The translations under genes and the position numbers were made by a program. From Macrosoma leucophasiata (lineage: Eukaryota > Arthropoda > Insecta > Lepidoptera > Hedylidae): DNA of 64,000 nucleotides. Where the stretch lies: assembly GCA_036365455.1 (NCBI GenBank), contig JAWQUS010000022.1, positions 8,060,001-8,124,000 on the forward strand. The letters run 5' to 3'. The notes under the pieces were generated by a model. It saw only the letters and a program-made list of their open reading frames with translations. It was not told the DNA's origin and ran no database searches. Shown here piece after piece: positions 36,601 through 48,600 of this stretch; within the stretch, counting starts at the first letter, position 1; each line of letters begins with the position of its first letter.

Positions 36601-39600
36601 AGTACGTCGGCCGGTTGCCGCGCTCGGAGGACGACGTGCGCTCACCGTCCGAAATGTCTTCGATATCTCCATCGTGTTCCGTCGACTCTTGGTCCTGAAA
36701 GTATGATAATTATGGTCAAAATTACCTTAACACCCCGATGGCTTATTGGTACGACCATTTTGATGTTTTTACTTAAACGTTCCCGTGGGAATTTATCCGT
36801 ACCTTAAAAGTTCCCGTGGGAACTTTGGTGTTATGTTATCCATAAATGGTCGTTGTGACGGCTTTTGATATTATAATGAATACCAGACTGACTAATTGCT
36901 AGATCTGGCCGGATTTCGGTCTCAGATTCAATCCTCGATTAAGTGACATTATTTTTTGTGACTCATAGGCGAGAATATGTAACAATACTATGTAAAGAAT
37001 GGGCACTTCGACGTCCCGCCCGATTTGCCCGCATCACCCAGCCTTCAACTCTTATGGGCGACGGTTGGTATTTTGTACGTGCTACGCACACAGGTGCACG
37101 TGTAAAGACAAGTCACTGTTTGATGTCTGTGTAAAAGAGACCAAATTAAGCGTTTGTGTGGAATTTTGGCGGAGTGTCCGCGGTGTGTCACAGGTACGAT
37201 TTCGTCAATAACACCTTTAAATAAAATTATTAATTTTTAAAAAACCAAACCTCTTCAATGAAACATAAACTAAAAAAATTAACCAAAACCGAACCTCAAA
37301 TTTGAAACTGCCGAGCGACGAGTCGTCCGTGTGATGCCTCGTTCTATTCTCGGTGAGGCGAGTTTTATTCAAATTTAGGGTTACCTAGTGAAAAAAATTA
37401 AATAAAAATAATACGGCAACACAAAAAAAAAGAATAGTCGAGCGTGTTGTTGGGTTAGTAATTAAGGCGCATGCTTTAGTAATAATATAAGTATGTATGA
37501 CAATATAGTAGGAAAAGAAACCATCCATGAACTACCTTGCAGGTTTTTACAGGATAAGTGAAAAGTAGATATTTTTTTATAAATAAACTTATTGTTTTAA
37601 AAAAAAAATAGTTATAACTAGCTGACCGGCAAACTTTGTATTGCCTCAAAATGAAATAATGTGTCAAAGGTTTGATAGATACGGACTATTTGTATGGAAA
37701 AATGAAATTGTTTTTACTTTTTCCCTTCAATTTCTTTATATTTTCTTACCTTTTAAACCTTCCCTAGACCTCAACAAACATTTCAAGACCAAGATAAGAT
37801 AAATCCGTTCTCTAGTTTTAGCAAGACTAACGAACAGCAATTGATTTTTATAAATATAGATGGGAATATCTGAAGCTATTAGTAGAAAAATAAAATTATC
37901 GAGCTCAAATAACGGAAGTCGAGTGCTTCAAGTATTACATAACGCAATTCTTTAAGATTATTGACCCCCCCTTCACCCCTATGTAACGTTCTGTACCGAC
38001 TGTACAGAACCCCCTCCTACCCCTCTCAAAAAGTAACGTAACACCCAAATGAGCATTTTTACCCACAAAATCTAATTCCCTATTAAAAAAAATAAAATGT
38101 GTATTAACATTAAAATATGGTCTAAATTTGTTTCTTCAATAACAAAGGCTTAATAAAATATTGAATAACAAGCATGCAAAACACACACCGATCAAGGACG
38201 GTTTCAGACCAGCGATGCAAGGTTGTATACGCGCGTATAAAGTTCAACACGCCTAGTTGCCGAGTGCGCGTGTAAACGTGTATGTCGGAACAACCTAATA
38301 CCTTGGGGCTGGCGTGGTTTTGACCAAAAGTCCCTTAAAAAATAAAGAGAAAAAGAAAACCTTATACCTACACGCGGAAATAGAGCTAGTCTGAAACCGC
38401 TCTAACAAAGCCCAAGCTACATCTACATGCAAAGCAAGAACAAGCCATAAGTACTGGTACGGATCTTAGGGCGAGATTCACAGACCGCCCTACAACTCTA
38501 CTACTAAAGTATGCTTAGGACTGACATTAAAGTGGGAGTTTTGATAGATTCACAGAACGCACTACGATTTTACTTTCAGCAAAGTTCTTTTTTTTTTTAT
38601 GTAAAGGAAGTGGCAAACAAGCATGCAGTTCACATTGATGTTAAGTGATGACTGCAGCCTATAGACACCCACACAAAGACCGAGGTCAAATGCAGATGCG
38701 TTACCACTCCTGAGGCCTAAGGTGTTATGCCTCTGTGCCGGAAATTACAGGGCCGTACATTACCACCTGACCGGAACACGATAGTGCTAAACACTACCAT
38801 TTAGCGGCAAGTATATTAGGTAATGCGGTGGTGCCTAAGCCCGCGAGCTCCGTCACTGGAGCTCTACCACCAGTAAAAAGTATGCTTAGGACTGTCATTA
38901 AACTGGGAGTTTTGATAGATTCACAGAACGCACTACGATTTTACTTTCAGCAAAGTATGCTTAGGACTGTCATTAAAGTGGGAGTTCTGATAGATTCACA
39001 GAACGCACTACGATTTAACTTTCAGCAAAGTATGCTTAGGACTGTCATTAAAGTTTGACAGTTCTAAGTGTACTTTGCTGTAATTAAAGTCGTGAAAAGA
39101 AAAAGTGAATCTCACACTAAATGCTGGATAACAGAGTGTAATTCGCATTGTGTAATCCTTCCAAAATAAAGTGCTCATTAATCGGTGTAGAGACGCGTAT
39201 AGCGAAGGCAAAGAACGAATCACGTATAGCACTTATGATTACCTTATGACCACTAAAGAGAAACATTAATCCACTTCTGCGCAGGTCAAGATCCGTACCA
39301 ATACCAAAACTTTATACCCACTGCAGATAATTAAAATACCAATATAATATATAACAGATATCCGACAGATAAACTATGTAAGTAAGTACAATGATTTCGA
39401 GTTTTTTTTATACTGCCATTTTTTATATACCTGACTGCGTATCTAGGGGAACGAGATAACAAAATAAAATATAATATTATGTGAAATTTATGTACTAAAG
39501 TAAATAATTTGTAAACGTTCGAATTTTAAAGTATTTTTTTATGTTTTTTTTTTTCATTTGACACTATATTAACCTAAGGTTGACTTGTTAGAAATACTAC

Positions 39601-42600
39601 ATGGCAGTAAATCTGCTTTATGTACCAGGAATACAAAATCATAAATACATATAATTATATACTATTTGATAATAGATACCTAGTTGATACATAAGATAGG
39701 TACATTACTATTATTTTATTTAGAAAATTTGTATTACAACAAAATTGTATTTATCGTTGAGTAATAAAAAATATGTTTCTCGTTAAATACTTTTAATCAA
39801 AAATATATAATATATATGTAGACTAACGCTAACCTACAAAATGGTAACCAAAATTAAAATATTAACTAATAATAATATAACGATTAAACTAAACTATGAA
39901 CATAAAGCGCTGAATTAAATGTCTGAAGACATCAAAGAATATTATTCTTTTTTTTTAATCTGTTGTCATAATTGTATAGCAACATTATTAATAATAATAA
40001 ATTTAGTACCAGATGAAAAATAGATCAGAATCAGTAAAAAAATCTACTTATTTTTTAAATCGAAAATTAAAAACGACTTTTTTTATTTTGAAATTCAAAA
40101 ACTGAATACTTATTTGAAAATACCAACAAAATGAAAATTAACTAAAACAAACCTACTAAAGTGCCAAAAAATGAAATCTTCGATTTGAAAACAAAAAAAA
40201 AATGTGAAAAAGCAAACGAACACAATGCATCTGATCATCAAACATGGCGCAAATAAATTTTTAAAAAAAAAAGGTAAACCTTCTCGACCCTCGGCGATAT
40301 CGTCAATATATCGTACGTTGTTTTCATTGTAGCATCGAAATGCCTGAATAGGGCTTCGACGCGCGGCAGCTGGGATAGGTTGAGGGACTTCGGCCTCTAT
40401 TTTGCAAACCACAACCGTTTACAGGCGGCTTAAATGTAGGCTGAACGAATTGAATTCCATTGACAGATAGATTTTAGGATAAATAAATCGGGTTCCATGG
40501 CCATTTCAATTTCACAAATCAACATTATTAAATTTTTTTCGAAATGAACACGAACCCTCTTATTAATAAACGTATTTTAGCTAAAGTGTTGCTAATCTCT
40601 CCTTTGTCTTTTCTATCCTGCACATTTGACAATGCAACTGACAAAGACATAAATATAATTCTTTTAGTTTAAAAATATTACTGATAATAAATAATAATTA
40701 AAGATTTTTTTTTGTATTTAATTATAATCAAAAAATATGACATATATAAAAAAAAATCTATAATTTGAAAAATAATGAAATTCCATTCGTCCAGGACAAA
40801 AATTAGGATATAACATAAATTAAAAAAAAAAAAAACACAAACCTCCAACCACAGAAAAACAAAATGGCGGTTGAAATGATATAAAACAATGCTTGGATGT
40901 TTCACAATGGTTATGTACAAAAAAACCATCACCAAAACAAAAATAAAAGACACCATAACCATTTTTTGTTGTGGTAATTAGTAAATTAAAAACAAACTAC
41001 GATTAAAAGGGAAAAAAAACATTTTAAAGTAGGTTTAGGGACGATAATTTTACTTGATAACGCCATAAGAAAAAATTGATGAAAAACTGCACACTGTTTA
41101 GAATTAAATAGAATTATTATCAAGACGCATCGTCAATCGGAGTGGAAGCATAGAGCAATACGGGCCACCGGCCGCGGCGGACCGGAGGGGAGTAGCCATA
41201 TGCAGGCTTTCCCCTCTGTCAGAATACGACGCCAAGTAGGCCTATCGCCTAGATTTCCCTAGATGTTTAAATGTGCGAGTGAAATTGTTTATGTATTCTG
41301 TAAAGTTGAGGTGTGAGTTTCGTAGTAATCGACGATTTTTGTAGTGAGTGTGTGTCATACGCATTTCCCCCCGCAAAAAATGACAGACTGTTTTGCATCG
41401 GTAATACACGCTATGGCTACTCCCCTCCGGTCCGCCGCGGGCGGTGCCCGCGTTGCTGTATGAGTGGAAGAGATGCATCACAAGCCGAACGCTTAGGCCA
41501 ATCTTGCCTCTCTATGGCTTGTTTCGAGCTCCCGCTTGCACGCTTGGTTCATCCGGAACGTGACACTTTTTCTTGCGTGCAATCAGCTTTCATCGATTTA
41601 TAAGACGTTATCATGTCAAAAAAAGTTTAAGTCTACAAATAAGTCGTTGGGAAGAAGTATATCAGTCATAAAATATAACCCTCAGAATTTTAGGAAGCCT
41701 GGACACCTTTTAAATTTACAAAAATAGCCAAACACGTTTTATATGTACAGTGCTCATCAATAAATAATGCACATCGAGCCTATGAAAGTGACAATCGGCT
41801 AGTTTCGGCTTCATAGAGCGTTATCTCTGCTGCACACTGCCTACGTAAGCATCCGTAGTCCAGTATTGGTCAAAACTTGATCAAAATGGTCGACAAACGT
41901 CAAATAGGTAAGGTGCGAAGGAGATAACACTCTACAGATCCGAAATAAGCCGACGTCTCTTCCTTAGGTCGATTTGCATTATTTCTTGTTGGATACTGTA
42001 CTAAAGTACTACACACGCCACTCTTCTTGGTAGCATGGTTCCAGTATTTTGCATTCAATTAACCACAGTGTCCCATAGTAACACGACAGATGACTGCATG
42101 GAAATGTCTTAACTTTATTTTTCCCTAAATCCTTAAAATGTTACCCCCTTATTCATAAACGTACATTGGATAAGTTTTAGCTATAGAATGCTTTGTCTTT
42201 GTCAGTTGCATTGTCAAATGTGCAGGATAGAAAAAGACAAAGGAGAGATAGCAACACTTTAGCTAAAATACGTTTATGAATAAGGGGGTTAGATTTTGGA
42301 GTTTAGAGAGAATAAAGAATTAAACAACTCCTTTTAAAAAAGTTATATATTTCTTCCCAATTCTTCATACGTAGATTTAAGTACACTATTAGTGTACAAA
42401 TTAGTTGTTTACCTTAGCGGAAAAACCAATTACCCATTACTATTCGTGAGTAAAAAAAAAATTTTTTTAGTTAAGTGCACTTAAACAAAATGTATCTTAA
42501 AAAAAACAATAAAAACAAACATGAACTTGGACACAGCTCACAAGAAGAATTGTTAATATTGACTTATCAACTACTGGGTAGAGCTCCAGTAACGGAGAGC

Positions 42601-45600
42601 ACCAGTTCCCGCACAGAGACACCTTATGCCTCAGGAGTGGTAACGCATCTGCATTTTGACCTTGGTCTTTGTGTTGGTGTTTATAGGCTGCAGTCGTCAC
42701 TTAACATCAATGTGAACTGCTAGCCTGTTTCCACTTTCATTACATTAAAAAAAAAACTTTATTCACAAGTAATAACTACTCGAGAGCGCTTTCATAACAG
42801 TAAAAAAAAAAACAATCATGGAGCCTCGAGTAATGCTTTACGAGGTATACTGAGAGCGTAGAGAGCAAAACATATACAAGTGGCACTACCGCATTACCTA
42901 ATCTATCTGCCGTCAAATGGTATTATGTATCTTCACGCCAGGTCCCTAACGGGGTATGCAGAGAGTGTGGAGCGCCAGATATCCCGGTCCTGACACACCT
43001 CCCGTACCTCATCTACCTTCATCATTCTCTTCATACATGCACGCCGATTCCTAAGACTTTTGACCCCACCATCAGACAGAACTCTACCTATTTGGTCGTG
43101 GTAGGTCAGTCTTGGTCTGCCTGGGCCTCTGCAACCATCCATATTCGCAGTCAAATGGTAGTGTTCAGCACTATCGTGTGTGAAGCAGCACTCAGGTATA
43201 ATAACCGATTTGAATAGCTGAAAATGATTTAGTGTTTTATGTTTCGTCTCTCAATATAACGTACAAGGCCCAAAGCACCATACATTTTGGAGCTTCCTTT
43301 TCATTATTTTTCTACCTAACCAATAGGATGCTGAGACTCCAATAATAAGAGATGGATGGAGAGACTCACCTGTTTGACACTCTGCTCTCTCCTCTTGTCC
43401 GTGTACCGCGTGTCTGTACCGCTATCTATTGAACTGTCTTTCGAGCCGTCCGAGTCTACTCGTTTTTCTGAAAAAAAATCCATAATTACACTTTTTTTTT
43501 ATGTAATGGAAGTGGCAAACAAGCATGCAGTTCACATTGATGTTAAGTGATAACTGCAGCCTATAGACACCCACACAAAGACCAAGGTCAAAATGCAGAT
43601 GCGTTACCACTCCTGAGGCCTAAGGTGTTATGCCTCTTTGCCGGAAATTACAGGGCCCTACATTACCACCTGACCGGAACACGATAGTGCTGAACACTAC
43701 AATTTAGCGGCAAGTATATTAGGTAATGCGGTGGTGCCCACGCCCGCGAGCTCCGTCACTGGAGCTCTACCACCAGTAAAACTACACGAATGTTAATCTG
43801 TTTTCATATTATTTTTCGCAATAACACATACTAGTGAGATAAACAACGGGTAACAGGTTTGAATGTACAACCCGAAACTAGTTTGTTCATAATCGATATA
43901 TGATTCGATTTCAGGTATTATTAATATGGGGTAATAATTTGTCCCAAAATTAATTGAAATTAAGGAAATTATGGTCACCCATTTGGTGAACAGAAAATAC
44001 AATCGGCAGTGACACTGTCAAGCACTTCAATATCATTCATCGTGCTCGATTGGTGGAGGCGGGCCCCGCCGATGTCGTGTCGTCGAATCGTGAGGCGTGA
44101 CGACACCGACATCGCTGACGGAGACGACCAACCACGAAAAGGTCAGAATCAGAATCAGAAACTCATTTATTCATTTAGGGTGACAGACACCTCTTATGAC
44201 ACGTCAAAAACAAACAAAATAAAATAAAGCGAATAACAATTGATATACATGTCAAACAAGATAAAAAATATATGTAAAGTCAAGAATATCACTAAGATAA
44301 AACTAAATGTAATAAACTAATGTAAAAGTATATCAGTAGAATATCTCATTTCCCCTTTACAAACTGATAACAAAGAGTAAAAAGAAAAGAAAAAGAGTCA
44401 TTCTTCATCATTCATCGTGCTTGATTGGTGGAGGCGGGCCCCGCCGATGTCGTGTCGTCGAATCGTGAGGCGTGACGACACCGACGTCGCTGACGGAGAC
44501 GACCAACCACGAAAAGGTTGTTCAATCATTCGGTCAAGTCTTCAATCCTTTCTAATTTTGCATTGTAACACACTCTCACCACGGCTCTTTCTGAAGACAT
44601 CTCATACCAGTGAAATACATAGTTCAACTTTAAATTACCTTTTATTTAAAGTACATTTATATATTTTTAAAATAAAATGCTAGTCTCAACAAGTTGAATA
44701 TAACTCGTTGAGACTTGCATTTTATAATTAACTAGCGGCCCGCCCCGGCTTCGCCCGCGCTGCTCTGCTCCTATTAGTCATAGCGTAATGTAAGCTATCC
44801 TATCTCTCAAGTTGGATCGAACTGCACATGGTGTGCGAATTTTATTATAATCGGTTAAGTGGTTTAGGAGTCCATTGAGGACAAACATTGTGACACGAGA
44901 TTTATATATATTAAGATATTAATTCATGAAATAAAATAATTAAAATGAATCTTATTACCAGCGAGTGTTAAATAAAGGTGGGCAGGTTACGCAACATCAC
45001 ATTGCGTCAGTGTGCTTGTGTGAGTAGGTAAGTGTTTAATGTGCGGCTGTAGGTAGAAGTATGTTAAGTACGCGTAGGGTGTGCATACTGTTCGTACAAA
45101 TTAAGAATAACATATTTCTTAAATTAAAAAATAATAAAAACCTATACATGTCATTTCAGTTGATGTATTATGATAACTCGATTTTCTAATCGGGGTGTTT
45201 TAGAGTGTGCGTCATTCCGTAACACGTTGTAGGGGTATCCCTACTATAAAGGTGTGTGTTAGGTAGTTTACCTAGGGGCTGCAACAGGCGCGAGGCCCAC
45301 TTGCCGCGCGCGGCGGGCGGAGGGGGGCGTGTCCCCCCACTGTAGAGGTGGGTGTGAGGTAGTGCAGTAGTGTACCTGGGGGCTGCAACAGGCGCGAGGC
45401 CCACTTGCCGCGCGAGGCCCACTTGCCGCGCGCGGCGGGCGGAGGGGGGCGTCTCCCCCACTGTAGAGGTGGGTGTGAGGTAGTGCAGTAGTGTACCTGG
45501 GGGCTGCAGCAGGCGCGAGGCCCACTTGCCGCGCGCGGCGGGCGGAGGGGGGCGTCTCCCCCACTGTAGAGGTGGGTGTGAGGTAGTGCAGTAGTGTACC

Positions 45601-48600
45601 TGGGGGCTGCAGCAGGCGCGAGGCCCGCTTGCCGCGCGCTGCGGGCGGAGGGGGGGAGGGGGGCGTGTCCCCCACTGTAGAGGTGGGTGTGAGGTAGTGC
45701 AGTAGTGTACCTGGGGGCTGCAGTAGGCGCGAGGCCCGCTTGCCGCGCGCTGCGGGCGGAGGGGGGGAGGGGGGCGTGTCCCCCACTGTAGAGGTGGGTG
45801 TGAGGTAGTGCAGTAGTGTACCTGGGGGCTGCAGTAGGCGCGAGGCCCGCTTGCCGCGCGCTGCGGGCGGAGGGGGGGAGGGGGGCGTGTCCCCCACTGT
45901 AGAGGTGGGTGTGAGGTAGTGCAGTAGTGTACCTGGGGGCTGCAGCAGGCGCGAGGCCCGCTTGCCGCGCGCTGCGGGCGGAGGGGGGGAGGGGGGCGTG
46001 TCCCCCACTGTAGAGGTGGGTGTGAGGTAGTGCAGTAGTGTACCTGGGGGCTGCAGCAGGCGCGAGGCCCACTTGCCGCGCGCTGCGGGCGGAGGGGGGG
46101 AGGGGGGCGTGTCCCCCACTGTAGAGGTGGGTGTGAGGTAGTGCAGTAGTGTACCTGGGGGCTGCAGCAGGCGCGAGGCCCACTTGCCGCGCGCGGCGGG
46201 CGGCGCGGGGGGCTCGCTGGCGGCCCCCTCGTCGCCCAAACTCTTCTTGGCCCACGACGGCAGCTTCCCGATACGTAACCTGCAACAAACATTATAATTA
46301 GGGATTAAAAAAAAACTAGTTTTCGGATTTAAAAACATACAATGATTGGAATGTTTACTATTTTCTTAGAAAAAATGATGAGAATGTAATTATACGATGC
46401 GCGCGCGCACCGACAGATAAAAGCGACAGTCTGAAGTTAGTTGCTAAACATATAACAGCAACAAACAGTCTGAAGTTGCTGAACCAACCAGTTTTCGGTT
46501 ACTGTGATTACTGTATGTAATAATAGTTACCAAAAACATACCAAATTAAGAGTATATTTGTGTGTGGCACTGTATTAAACCTATATTAAACAAAATGCCA
46601 CCAACTATCTCCATACAAACATACATACATACATACCTACATACAAATAAATAGAATTTGATTTGTCTCCGATTTTGACGGGACTTTCACTGGCAGATAG
46701 CTGATGTAGTAAGGAGTAACTTAGGCTACTTTTATCTCCATACAACCATACATACATACATACATACCTACATACAAATTAATAGAATTTGAGTGTCTCC
46801 GATTTTGACGGGACTTTCACTGGCAGATAGCTGATGTAATAAGGAGTAACTTAGGCTACTTTTATCTCCATACAACCATACATACATACATACATACATA
46901 CATACAAACATACGTACATACCTAAATAATTACATACAAATTAATAGAATTTGAGTGTCTCCGATTTTGACGGGATTTTCACTGGCAGATAGCTGATGTA
47001 ATAAGGAGTAACTTAGGCTACTTTTACACTAGCAGCGCCCACCACTTCGTCCGGATAGATACTGAACAATCATAGTTTTTCTTACGTGGACGAAGTCGCG
47101 AGCACAGCTAGTATTTAATATAACACAAATATAAGTTAAGAATACGAAATAAAATAAAAGCAATAACGCCTCTTTCAAGATGCCCGCCAAAACTCCGAAT
47201 TCATCTTGCTGGAACACATTTTGTTGCTATTTACTGTCACCAGATGGCGCAGATTACATTTTAAAGACAAAGTTAAGGAAGAATTTAGACACTGTACACT
47301 TGTTTACCACATTCATACCAGAAAACCTCCTATTACACGCACAAATGCAATAAATATTGTAACTTACGTATAATCTGGTACCACAGGTGGTGCGAACTTG
47401 TCCTCGGCGACTTCTCGTGGTGGGGAACCCACTTGGGACTCTGGCTCGCTCTCCAACCCGCACATGCCGTTAGATGCGGGCACTTTGCTGTAATAGGAAA
47501 GCAAAACTTATTAATAAAACTCAAACTGAAACTCAAACTCAAAAATTTATTTAATCAATTGGAAATAATCGAATTTGTTTGCGATAGGTCAAATTACAAA
47601 TATAAAATTAAAGCGAATAACAACTGATACGTTGATTAATATGTCAAAGTTAACAAAAATAAAATAAATAATGGTCCAATAATCCCTACTAATATTATAA
47701 ATGCGAAAGTAGCTCTGTCTGTCTGTCTGTTACCTTTTCACGGCCAATCGACTGAACCGATTTAAATGAAATTTGATAAAGAGATAGAGCTGACTTGGAG
47801 AACATAGGCTACTTTTCGAAGCCGCGGGCAACAGCTAGTACATAATAATAAAAATAGGTATCAACAGAATGTTCCATACTCTCTTTTACAAACGGCAAGA
47901 CAAGACTAAACAAAAGAATATGTGACATTCTTTGTCATTCACTGGCAGAGTTCCAAAGCCCATTACAGAGAAAAGGTAAAGGTTGCTTTACCTCTATACG
48001 CCGCTAAATGGTAGTGTTCAGCACTACTGTGTTGCGGTAAGATGATAATGTATGTCCCCGTAATAATTATCACAGAGAGATGACACCTTTGGTCTCATAG
48101 GTGGCAACGCATCTACATTTTCACCTCTTTTTTACGTAGACGTCTATAGGCTGCAGTCATCACTTAACATCAATGTGAGCTGCATGCTTGTTTGCCACCT
48201 TCAATACATGAAAAAAAAGAAATGCATGACGACCCGGTTAGTCCAGTTGTGTGAATCGACCGTTTGATTCGACGGGTCGTGGGTTCGATCCTCGCAAAGG
48301 AACAAATATCTGTATGGCCTACAGATATTTGTTTCGAGTCTGGATGTTTGTGTATGTGTTGTGTGTGTACAACGGCACCCACGACACAGGTTTATGCCTA
48401 GTGTGGGGCTGTAAGTTTTTATTTACGAGTATATTTAAATTTATTTACGAAACAACTGCATCGAAGTCGTCCTGACGTGACGATTTCAAATTATTCGTAA
48501 TAAATAAGCTTTCCACTTAAAGTTTTTTAACGTGTTTTTGTATTTAAATTGTTATTTTATATTTGAGTATAGAACATTATAAACTCCGAATTCAAAATAT

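Noticed and set aside
41466..41610. Possible exon next to the M1 MITE (plus-strand frame with many Ala/Leu/Cys)
   Set aside because: No splice sites in a consistent phase and no recognisable protein; left unassigned.
44009..44683. Two related small genes sharing [12 protein letters not shown]
   Set aside because: They are chance frames over the duplicated ~110-bp segment.
45186..46338. Three long overlapping minus-strand frames of ~340-370 codons
   Set aside because: They come from one 111-bp GC-rich repeat that has no stops in any of the three frames; only the exon 10 frame has family support.
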